DNA of 64,000 bases from Solibacillus sp. R5-41 (GTDB lineage: Bacteria; Bacillota; Bacilli; Bacillales_A; Planococcaceae): assembly GCF_002736105.1 (NCBI RefSeq), contig NZ_CP024123.1:2224001-2288000 (forward strand), written 5' to 3'. Shown piece by piece: positions 7,968 to 14,590 of the stretch (position 1 is its first letter; every line of letters begins with the position of its first letter). The notes under the pieces were generated by a model that did no database searches, had not been told where the DNA came from, and was given only the letters and a program-made list of their open reading frames with translations. The translations under genes and the position numbers were made by a program.

Positions 7968-8267
7968 TTAAAATAGATCACCTAGACTTACTATTATTCC
8001 AATAAATGAAAGGGCGAACACTAATAATATCAATAAAATTATAATAGGAGCTATCTTCTTCGAAAAGCCTTCTTCTTGGTTTTTAAACGCCAAATAGCTA
8101 AGTATCAGACTAAGACCGCCCCCTATAATGGAAGTGAAAAATAATACTTTTAGAAGTACAACCATCGAGCCTTCAGGCTCTGGTGGTGCAATTGCATAAG
8201 AAGTAAAAATAGTTATTGCACAAATAATACTTAATATGGCAGACCACTTGCTATATTTTTTGTTCAT
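7968..8267 (-). CDS. Small membrane protein, 99 residues, unknown
   Basis: Three hydrophobic segments (about residues 10-30, 38-62 and 73-97) joined by short charged loops, one holding APPEPEG. ATG start after AGGTAGGGGG. No family recognised. Only a short family A core separates it from the HIT gene stop, and a full copy follows its own stop codon. Confidence 0.65.
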   Translation of the reverse strand: MNKKYSKWSAILSIICAITIFTSYAIAPPEPEGSMVVLLKVLFFTSIIGGGLSLILSYLAFKNQEEGFSKKIAPIIILLILLVFALSFIGIIVSLGDLF

Positions 8268-8293
8268 GGTGTCCCCCTACCTTTCCATGTTTA

Positions 8294-8318
8294 TCTAAGC
8301 CCCCGTTAGCTTAATAAT
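8294..8318 (-). repeat. Family A core overlapping the HIT gene stop codon
   Basis: Gene-strand AAGCTAACGGGGGCTTAGAT. The TAA of the HIT gene (8311-8313) lies within the element edge, the tightest gene-to-element junction in the array. Confidence 0.65.
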
Positions 8319-8715
8319 TTATCCTTTTATTATCAGCACTTTTAAACATATACCTAATACCTTTACCCGCAAGTGGTTCATCTTCATACCTTGGTAATAC
8401 ATGAAAATGAGAATGAAATATATGTTGTCCTCCAATCACGCCACAATTCCATCCGAGGTTATATCCTTGGGGTTGATACCTTTCATTTAAGAAATTTTTT
8501 ACATCTTGAAGAAGCGTATAGGTTGCATTCCATTCTTCTATCGTTAAGTCAAATGCAGTTTCCCTATGTTTTTTAGGTACAATTAGCCCAGCACCTTCAA
8601 GCTGAATACCTTTCTCTTGTGCTTGTTCTAACTGTAAAAACATACAATACTCGTTGCTTAAAATGACTTTCTGGGTTGGTTCTAATTCTAGATTACAAAA
8701 TATACAATCTTTCAT
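8311..8715 (-). CDS. HIT family hydrolase
   Basis: 134 residues with the histidine triad H-S-H-F-H-V at 101-106 (HIFHSHFHVLPR). HIT proteins cleave nucleoside phosphoramidates or dinucleotide polyphosphates; the active nucleophile would be His103. Start is CIFC, with Cys4 and Cys7 like the Zn site of many HIT proteins, though only two of the usual ligands are obvious. ATG after GGGAGAAGGAG. A full family A copy precedes it and a short core overlaps its stop. Confidence 0.9.
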   Translation of the reverse strand: MKDCIFCNLELEPTQKVILSNEYCMFLQLEQAQEKGIQLEGAGLIVPKKHRETAFDLTIEEWNATYTLLQDVKNFLNERYQPQGYNLGWNCGVIGGQHIFHSHFHVLPRYEDEPLAGKGIRYMFKSADNKRINY

Positions 8716-8754
8716 TCAAATCTCCTTCTCCCTGTTCGTTATTTTCTATTTTAA

Positions 8755-8850
8755 CCTTGTTATTACACTAACCTGTTCCGTTATTTCAATAAGGAAAAAG
8801 AGTTGCCTAAGTAACCGAATAATCTTGAACTAAGCCCCCGTTAGTTGAAG
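8755..8850 (-). repeat. Family A element, near-complete
   Basis: Gene-strand TTCAACTAACGGGGGCTTAG, a weaker middle stem with TTTTT, then CCTTATTGAAATAACGG/CAGGTTAGTGTAATAA. It ends about 20 bases before the ribosome site of the HIT gene. Confidence 0.8.
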
Positions 8851-8882
8851 AAATTTATTGTAAAGTTGAACCAAACTGTTAA

Positions 8883-9063
8883 TTAAGAAATCTCTTCATC
8901 TCGTTCTTTTATATTCATATAGAGAAGAACACTGACACAGAAAGCCGCACCAATTGTACTCGTAATAACTCTCAACAACCGTGTTTCATCAAAACCAAAT
9001 AGCAAATGTCCTAAAGTATACAATGCTGACAGAACAATAAACCATCGATAATATTTTTTTCAT
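8883..9063 (-). pseudogene. Frameshifted two-helix membrane protein
   Basis: An ATG after GGAG starts MKK inside an A7 tract. In the present frame it stops early, but with six A the frame reads MKKYYRWFIVLSALYTLG and on to ...RDEEIS and TAA, 59 residues with two hydrophobic segments. The span is 181 bases, one more than a whole number of codons. This is either a one-base insertion in a homopolymer (real, or a sequencing error) or a slippage-expressed gene. Family A copies flank it like its intact neighbours. Confidence 0.6.
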
Positions 9064-9119
9064 TCGGTAGTAACTCCATTCAATCAAATAATTCCGTACT
9101 TATGTAAGTTTACCCCGGT

Positions 9120-9147
9120 CTGCATTCGAACGTTATTTGAATAAAGT
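9120..9147 (-). repeat. Family A fragment
   Basis: Gene-strand ACTTTATTCAAATAACGTTC; diverged, located between the CPBP gene stop and the frameshifted small gene. Confidence 0.4.
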
Positions 9148-9152
9148 ATTAG

Positions 9153-9809
9153 TTAGTAGAAGAGCGATACTAACAAATTATACAAAGAGTGGATAACGAT
9201 TACCGACCAAAGAGAGCCGCTTTTCTTATACACATAGCCGAATATAATGCCCAATATAAAAACTGTTAATGAGGCAGTTAAAAAATAGGGTAATTCGAAA
9301 AGCCCTTTATAAAACCAAATAGGAAAATGAATTAATACAAAAAGTATAGATGTAATGGTATTAGCTATCCAAAATTTAAAAGAATCCATAAGTTTTCTTA
9401 ACAAAAAACCTCTAAAGACAATTTCTTCAGTTAGGCCAACTATTAGAATAGTATTTATCCATTCGTTAAACCCTATTTGAAAATCGACATTATTATCTAA
9501 AATAGTGAAATTTAAAACTATGAAATAAGATACGAATATCAAGGATGCCCAAGCTGTCCACTTTAATCCATTTTTAAAGTTATGACGTAACCCTAAATAG
9601 GAAAGTGGAACCCCTTTTTCCATAACTTTAACTAATAATAAAACTGGAATTATCCAAATAACTACTTTAATAACGGCTGATGTTATAGCCCTTGGAATGG
9701 AATCCATCAAATCTAAATATTGAACTAACCATAATTCTCTAATACACCATAGGGCAAAAAATATTATGAAATATACCCAAATGTAATTTTTATTTACTTT
9801 TAAATCCAT
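9153..9809 (-). CDS. CPBP family intramembrane metalloprotease
   Basis: 218 residues, about seven membrane segments. Motif 1 EEIVFRG with EE at 128-129 and Arg133, motif 2 with His161 (FVLIHFPIW), and the C-terminal WSVIVIHSLYN with a further His are the CAAX-protease/bacteriocin-processing (CPBP, Abi) signature. Such proteins process prenylated or bacteriocin-like peptides, or modulate signalling; no bacteriocin gene is visible nearby. ATG after AAGGGGG. Family A fragments flank it. Confidence 0.85.
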   Translation of the reverse strand: MDLKVNKNYIWVYFIIFFALWCIRELWLVQYLDLMDSIPRAITSAVIKVVIWIIPVLLLVKVMEKGVPLSYLGLRHNFKNGLKWTAWASLIFVSYFIVLNFTILDNNVDFQIGFNEWINTILIVGLTEEIVFRGFLLRKLMDSFKFWIANTITSILFVLIHFPIWFYKGLFELPYFLTASLTVFILGIIFGYVYKKSGSLWSVIVIHSLYNLLVSLFY

Positions 9810-9827
9810 CGGAAATTCCCCCTTTTC

Positions 9828-9861
9828 TTCTTCAATAATCTCGCTGCATTAGTTTAAGTAC
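9828..9861 (-). repeat. Family A palindrome, diverged
   Basis: Gene-strand ACTTAAACTAATGCAGCGAG then ATTATTGAAGAAG; it ends at the ribosome site of the CPBP gene. Confidence 0.55.
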
Positions 9862-9919
9862 TTTTTACATAATCTTAATATTTATTTTAACATAAATATC
9901 CATTTGATAATTAAAGCTC

Positions 9920-10060
9920 CCAAACCATCGTTTGGTTTCATGCGGTTCCTAAGCAGCCAAAATCCCCCATTCAATTGAATGGGGGTAATTCCCTAACTTT
10001 CATTTAGGAACGTTATTTTGCATGGCTATGTATGCTTTATTAATTTTTGTTGCACCAAAA
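9920..10060. repeat. Family B element, copy 3
   Basis: Left flank TAAGCAGCCAAAA, hairpin CCCCCATTC/GAATGGGGG with AATT loop, right flank GGAACGTTATTTTGCATGG and TATGCTTTAT. The same flanks as copy 1 with a different but fully paired stem. Confidence 0.6.
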
Positions 10061-10103
10061 CAGTTTAAGTAGAATTATGCAAAACTGCCGTACTTTAATA
10101 GTT

Positions 10104-10517
10104 TTAAGTTAGGTTATAAAACCATTCTTTATTGCTTATAAGCACATCAGTTAAATATCGGTAAATTCTTTCTTCATTTTCCCAAATCCATTTATCAATA
10201 TGTTCCATTATGGTTTCATCACTATATTTATTTATCCCCATCATATACAAAGTAAGGATTTCATTTTCTTCTTTTACTTTAAGTTTACCTATAAGTGTGG
10301 CAGCTGAAGAATCATTTAATATTTCATAATATGTCCAAACTCCCGACCTATCAGAATGTGATTGCCAATTCATAATCTCTCTTAATTCAACATACCAATC
10401 AGGCAAGGTGCTTTGTTCTCTTAATTCACCATAAGCAATAATAAACAATTCAACCATTGAATGATAATCATTGATGTTGTTAAAGAAGTTATCAATATAT
10501 ATTTTATTAAATTTCAT
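10104..10517 (-). CDS. Unknown soluble acidic protein, 137 residues
   Basis: Helical and acidic, with many Trp and Tyr residues (WYVELREIMNW, WTYYEIL, WIWENEERIYRYL). No signal or membrane segment. ATG start after GGGGGG. The composition recalls small immunity-like proteins, but no family is recognised and no toxin lies nearby. Bounded on both sides by family B elements instead of family A. Confidence 0.6.
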   Translation of the reverse strand: MKFNKIYIDNFFNNINDYHSMVELFIIAYGELREQSTLPDWYVELREIMNWQSHSDRSGVWTYYEILNDSSAATLIGKLKVKEENEILTLYMMGINKYSDETIMEHIDKWIWENEERIYRYLTDVLISNKEWFYNLT

Positions 10518-10544
10518 AGTTATATTCCCCCCACATAAAACTAA

Positions 10545-10735
10545 ATGGCATTTAATTCAAAAACCACTTCTATATTTACCATCAAAAAACCCTTTGGACA
10601 GTACGAAATCCAAAGGGTTAAAGGCAACACCTAAAGCGTCATTTGGAAAGCTTTCTTTGTAGAGTTACCAAAGTCGTATTTGGGAACGTTATTTAGGTTC
10701 ATTTTGCATAATTTATAAGTTTTTAATGAACTAGA
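10545..10735. repeat. Family B element, copy 4
   Basis: Hairpin AACCCTTTGG/CCAAAGGGTT, then two ACC(A/T)AAgcgTCrTTTGG mini-hairpins and the right flank GGGAACGTTATTTAGGTTCA. Order differs from copies 1 and 3. Confidence 0.5.
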
Positions 10736-10787
10736 TAATATTGAATTTAATAAGGATAGGGACGTTTTTTCGTTTCTCTCCAAATTT

Positions 10788-11804
10788 TTAGTACTTATCC
10801 GTAATTACTCCAATCGTTGAAGCTTTAATAAAAGGTAGATCATTTAATTGTGTTAAGGTTTGTGCATCTCCTGTGACAACTGCGCCATAATATTGCAAGT
10901 CATCTGCAGTTAATTGACCGTCTTCACCACTAAGAGTCTCATATAAGCGTTTAAATTCTCCTTGCCAGAAGGCTTTAAATTGTTGATTTGCCTCAATCGC
11001 TCCAATAAAGCGAAGAACGGGCTCATCTTTTTTATCCCCATTTTCATCGAGCAGAGAAAGACCATAGACAGAGTGTTCTGAACGAAGTAAATTACCTAAT
11101 ACAATCACTTCACCGTTTCCATCTACATATTTATATTGAAAATCATCTGTGTCTTCATTAACATCATCCACCCAAAGCCAAGTGAGTGTTACATTATTTG
11201 AAATCATTGATTGCACCTCGTCAAATGTATAGCCCTGATCAAAAGATAGGGCGACTTCCATTATTTTGTCCTCCCCAATATCATCAAGCAATGCTAAATC
11301 ATTACGATATGTTTTATATTGCAAAAACGGATAGAAAAACACCATTTCTCGTTGTCCTAATTCGTTATAGTGCTGATTTTGTAAATCTCCTTCATGCAAA
11401 GTTTGACCAATTAGAATTGGAGATGTAATATCTACCCGATTTAAATTTTCATCACGGAAAAGTCCATATTCAAATCTTTCTTGACCTGTATAAATAACTT
11501 TTCCTTCAATGATTTTATAAGTTGTGTAACGATTTTCTCCCCCTAAAAATCCTTGATAACGTTCGATTTTTCCCATAAATTCATTCGGTGCAGATATTTC
11601 ATAAAATCCACTAGCAGAAAATTGAACAGGATTTTCCAATTTTTGTGTAATAAACCGATTTAAAATGGAACCTACAATGATGACAACAATTAGAACGATA
11701 CTGGAAATCATAACCATTTTCCAATTTGACTTCCACTTTGCTTTTCTTATCGTTTTTTCCATTTTATTAACATCGAAAAGATCATCTATTTTATCGTTGC
11801 TCAT
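10788..11804 (-). CDS. Anti-sigma factor, Sigma_reg type
   Basis: 338 residues: a short cytoplasmic N-terminus (FDVNKMEKTIRKAKWKSN), one membrane helix at about 32-54, then a large extracytoplasmic domain of the sigma-factor-regulator C-terminal kind (YDQ-like FDQGYTFDEVQ, VTLTWLWVDD). It should hold the ECF sigma factor encoded just upstream until an envelope signal is sensed. The ATG at 11804 follows GGGAGGAAAAGG, which lies inside the sigma gene; the two genes overlap by 14 bases, so translation is probably coupled. Confidence 0.85.
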   Translation of the reverse strand: MSNDKIDDLFDVNKMEKTIRKAKWKSNWKMVMISSIVLIVVIIVGSILNRFITQKLENPVQFSASGFYEISAPNEFMGKIERYQGFLGGENRYTTYKIIEGKVIYTGQERFEYGLFRDENLNRVDITSPILIGQTLHEGDLQNQHYNELGQREMVFFYPFLQYKTYRNDLALLDDIGEDKIMEVALSFDQGYTFDEVQSMISNNVTLTWLWVDDVNEDTDDFQYKYVDGNGEVIVLGNLLRSEHSVYGLSLLDENGDKKDEPVLRFIGAIEANQQFKAFWQGEFKRLYETLSGEDGQLTADDLQYYGAVVTGDAQTLTQLNDLPFIKASTIGVITDKY

Positions 11805-12297
11805 ATCCCTTTTCCTCCCAAATCTTTTTAAAACTTTTTCGCGCACGTTGTAAATACGTCTTTACTTGTGTTTCTTTCACATCTAAAATCTCACTGATTT
11901 CTTTATACGACAGTTCCATGTAATACTTCAAAATGAGTAGCTGCTGAAATATTGGCTTAAGTACATGCAACACTTCTTCCAATTCGCTTGCTTTCTCTTT
12001 CGTTAATATATTGCTCTCTACATGTTCAAACACTGGCAATAAACGTTCTAAATCTACCTCGCTTAACGTAACCACGGATGTATTTTTGTTATAAAGAGAA
12101 TAGTAGCGATTAATTGCCACTTTAAACATCCATGCCCGCATTTTCTTAGGTTCAATTTGTTGGAGGCATTCAATAGTTTTCATGATTGTTTCTTGTGTAA
12201 TATCTTCTGCATCTTCTCTCGTTGCTCCAATTTTAATTAGATATTTAAATACAATTTTTGCATGCTCAAGGAGTATTTGCTCCCATATATTATTCAA
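11791..12297 (-). CDS. ECF-family RNA polymerase sigma factor
   Basis: 168 residues. Region 2 (about 10-75) contains GATREDAEDITQETIMKT and RAWMFKVAINRY; region 4 (about 105-160) contains the helix-turn-helix ELSYKEISEILDVKETQVKT. It directs RNA polymerase to stress promoters and is paired with the overlapping membrane anti-sigma gene. The TTG start follows GGTGAAG. No consensus ECF promoter (AAC/CGT type) could be picked out upstream, so autoregulation is not shown. Flanked by family B-type hairpins, this looks like older chromosome between array segments. Confidence 0.9.
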   Translation of the reverse strand: MNNIWEQILLEHAKIVFKYLIKIGATREDAEDITQETIMKTIECLQQIEPKKMRAWMFKVAINRYYSLYNKNTSVVTLSEVDLERLLPVFEHVESNILTKEKASELEEVLHVLKPIFQQLLILKYYMELSYKEISEILDVKETQVKTYLQRARKSFKKIWEEKGYEQR

Positions 12298-12404
12298 AAC
12301 TTCACCAACTTTTGGATATCCATTTTTAGTTCGTAGTGATCACTCACCTATATAACAATTGTAAAACAAAAAAGTATACAAATTTCTCAAAATTTTTATA
12401 GAAA

Positions 12405-12453
12405 TAAAAAAACATTTAATCATATGAAGTTGACATATGACTAAATGTTTTTT
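12405..12453. terminator. Strong bidirectional stem-loop
   Basis: AAAAAACATTTA and CATATG pair with CATATG and TAAATGTTTTTT around AAGTTGA. It is followed by family B-type sequence CCCAAAGCGTCGTTTGAGGA (12492-12511). Confidence 0.75.
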
Positions 12454-12522
12454 CAAGATAATGGTCCGATTGTAGAGGAAATGAAAACGTACCCAAAGCG
12501 TCGTTTGAGGACCATTTGAAAT

Positions 12523-12558
12523 CCTTGTTGCACTAAAGCCCCCGTTACTTCAATAAGT
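12523..12558 (-). repeat. Family A fragment
   Basis: Gene-strand CTTATTGAAGTAACGGGGGC then TTTAGTGCAACAAGG; it lies about 35 bases past the stop of the next small membrane gene. Confidence 0.6.
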
Positions 12559-12592
12559 AAAAGTTTGACTTATTAGTTGTATCGCTATTAAT

Positions 12593-12820
12593 TCATTTTT
12601 TTACTTTCATCTTAGACTTTAAATTTAAGATAAATTCGTACCCAAAAGCTACTAACAATCCAGTCCAAAAAATTAAAACTGAAGTAAAAGGCTCACTTCT
12701 ATATATAAAAAAGTAAATATAATTTACAAATAATAGCAGCATATACGTGTAAAAACCCAGTATTGCTCCTTTTCTCCAATTATTTTGCTCCAATTTAGAC
12801 GTTGTTCTGAAAAATTTCAT
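12593..12820 (-). CDS. Small two-helix membrane protein, 75 residues
   Basis: Charged N-terminus (MKFFRTTSKLEQNNWRKG), two hydrophobic segments (about 19-38 and 45-62) and a Lys-rich tail. ATG at 12820, six bases after GGAGGG; an earlier in-frame ATG at 12877 lacks a ribosome site. Unknown function. Family A copies on both sides. Confidence 0.6.
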   Translation of the reverse strand: MKFFRTTSKLEQNNWRKGAILGFYTYMLLLFVNYIYFFIYRSEPFTSVLIFWTGLLVAFGYEFILNLKSKMKVKK

Positions 12821-12927
12821 TTTTACCCTCCACAAAATAACTTGTATCCTTACAGTTCTATTAATGTACTTTAGCAATTCTGCTATACCTTAATATAATA
12901 CCATTTTTTTCCAAATAATTATGATAC

Positions 12928-13022
12928 CTTATTGAACTAAACTGCTTCGTTAGTACAAAAAGAAAAAGAGCTGCCTTAAGCTGCTCAATGATCTTTAAGT
13001 AAAGCCCCCGTTAGTACAATTA
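12928..13022 (-). repeat. Family A element, near-complete
   Basis: Gene-strand TACTAACGGGGGCTTTACTT, stem GAGCAGC/GGCAGCTC followed by TTTTTC, then TTTGTACTAACGAAGCAG/TTTAGTTCAATAAG. All three parts of the reference copy are present in order. Confidence 0.85.
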
Positions 13023-13042
13023 GAATATCTTGTTTTTTTTGT

Positions 13043-13315
13043 TCAAGTCTTTCCGAAATACTTAATCACACTAAATATTAAACCACCTATAATTGTACCA
13101 ATAAGAATAGAAAGACCAATAAAGCCATATCCCATTCCTGTCCAACCACCAACAATCAAACTGATAACGATGATTCCTATACTTATCAAAAGCAACCAAG
13201 CAAACACTATACTAATGTACTTGTCATATTTATTTTTTTTCAAAAGCATTGAGGCAATAACAAATAATATCGTAACTCCCAAGCTAATATAAATAAAGAC
13301 TTTAAATCCATCCAT
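13043..13315 (-). CDS. Small three-helix membrane protein, 90 residues
   Basis: Three hydrophobic segments (about 5-25, 34-56 and 62-84), with G-W-T-G-M-G-Y-G-F-G before the third. ATG after GAGGAGG. No family recognised. Its stop is followed at once by a full family A copy and another palindrome lies upstream. Confidence 0.65.
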   Translation of the reverse strand: MDGFKVFIYISLGVTILFVIASMLLKKNKYDKYISIVFAWLLLISIGIIVISLIVGGWTGMGYGFIGLSILIGTIIGGLIFSVIKYFGKT

Positions 13316-13466
13316 TTGGTACCTCCTCTATTACTGTGTTATGACTACTTTTTTTATATCAAATGGGAAATCCTTCTTTCGCTAACGTAACCTGCCCATT
13401 TACTAAAATACGTTTGAAACTAAAATAGGTTCCATTTTTAGGTAAATCTCCAAATAATAAATCCCT

Positions 13467-13502
13467 GCTTATTGAACTAAACTGCTACGTTAGTTCAATA
13501 GC
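13467..13502 (-). repeat. Family A palindrome
   Basis: GCTTATTGAACTAA...TTAGTTCAATAGC around ACTGCTACG; it lies 15 bases past the stop of the DUF1963-like gene. Confidence 0.75.
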
Positions 13503-13516
13503 TTCTACAAAAAACA

Positions 13517-13915
13517 CTAGTAAAAATCGCAGTACACAATCCAGTCCCGTTTTTCTTGATTGTAGAAAAAATAAAAACTACCACTATCAACAATGTTGAA
13601 GCGAGCCTTTTCATCAGAACTTATTTGAAATACAAATGGGTAATCTTCCCCAAAAGAGACTCCACCTTGAGTAAAAGAAGGATACCCGCCCAATTTATGC
13701 GTTGAATATATTTTTTCGACAATATCATCGTAATATTCAATACCATCTTCAAATTCAAGACGTAATATTTCATCTTGAAGTTTTGGGTCAATATCATCTG
13801 AATCCCAAGCAGGTGTATCATTATCGATAAATAAAGGATTTAATGGAAATGGTTTTATTCTTGCAGACTGTTCATTTATCTTTTGTGTTTCATCTAAAAT
13901 GGATATACTTTTCAA
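13517..13915 (-). pseudogene. YwqG/DUF1963-like protein, C-terminal half only
   Basis: 132 residues. The part from about 70 to the end (HKLGGYPSFTQ, FVFQISSDEKARFNIVDSGS, FYFFYNQEKRDWIVYCDFY) matches the C-terminal half of YwqG-type DUF1963 proteins, which are normally about 260 residues. The TTG start has no good ribosome site. A properly spaced GGGGAG with ATG (gene-strand MSYGPKAKD, then TGA) lies just upstream in another frame. A deletion plus frameshift of a full-length gene is likely; a functional short form is possible. Confidence 0.5.
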
Positions 13916-14124
13916 TCTTTTGCTTTAGGTCCATACGACATTAATTTCTCCCCATAATACATCTCTTGTTTTAGTAGACCGAATCAAGCAAGAAAAACAA
14001 TTATCTCGCGAAGTACAGTTAGTACGCGAAAATGAGCTTCTTCGTTCTTGATAGTGATATGTAGCCTCTGGAATGCCAACTATTTATAGCGATGTAAAAT
14101 ATCGTTATTTAATTAAACAGAATA

Positions 14125-14306
14125 AACTTGTTTCGTATACTTACTAAGCAATCCAACTTCACCAAGTTCCTTAAATGTACGAACCCATTGTAAGATTAGA
14201 GATTTGCTTGGAATTCCATACTTCCTAGCTAATGCATGATAAGAAAGACGCCCTTCTATATACTCTAGTACAATTCCCATTTAAATTCATCGCTATTTTT
14301 TGCCAT
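14125..14306 (-). pseudogene. IS3-family orfA (helix-turn-helix) remnant
   Basis: Starts MAKNSDEFKWEL, then after a frameshift LEYIEGRLSYHALARKYGIP and SLILQWVRTFKELGEVGLLS. This is the N-terminal HTH half of an IS3-type transposase OrfA. The rest of the element and orfB are absent. The IS-end hairpin (14313-14354) lies just upstream. Confidence 0.7.
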
Positions 14307-14312
14307 ATAAAA

Positions 14313-14354
14313 ACACCCCAAAGGTTAGATTTTTTACTCTAACTTTTGGGGTGC
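14313..14354. mobile_element. IS-end hairpin upstream of orfA remnant
   Basis: CACCCCAAAGGTTAG pairs with CTAACTTTTGGGGTG. The same design recurs at 16746-16791 and 17392-17433. Confidence 0.6.
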
Positions 14355-14390
14355 TGTACCAAATTCGTTCTTTTTTCATTATACTAATTC

Positions 14391-14455
14391 CAACAACGTG
14401 ATAGCTTCGCATTGTGCGGAGTGTATGTGGCTACACATGGGTGCTGGTGGCTTTA
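14391..14455 (-). repeat. Duplicated 65-base segment, copy 1 (gene 3-prime end)
   Basis: About 80 percent identical to 16828-16892. On the minus strand both copies read as a gene end in the same frame: KPPAPMCSHIHSAQCEAI...* here and PPAPLYCHIHSTHCETI...* in the other. The H-x-x-H/Q-C-E-[TA]-I end recalls RumA/RlmD-type rRNA methyltransferase C-termini, but this is weak. Each copy sits just outside an IS hairpin. Confidence 0.4.
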
Positions 14456-14590
14456 CTTTTTTAGTTCTTATCCAAAAATAACATTTAAATAAGGCAATTC
14501 AAGTTAACAGTAAGATATCATAAAGCAATCGGATCATAAACTCTTTGATATCAAACACTTCTTCTTGAACTGCCCACTAAATTTCAACAA

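Noticed and set aside
12335-12344. AGTGATCACT palindrome upstream of the sigma gene as operator
   Set aside because: A 10-base palindrome is easily found by chance, and the similar TGATCACTCACC inside the IS6 remnant argues against a specific role.
1-13916. CRISPR-like reading of the repeated palindromes
   Set aside because: Spacing is irregular, units contain genes, copies vary strongly and no cas gene is present.
13983-14058. Plus-strand frame reading RIKQEKQLSREVQLVRENEL
   Set aside because: Looks like a coiled-coil transposase or regulator scrap but is too short, with no start, to annotate.
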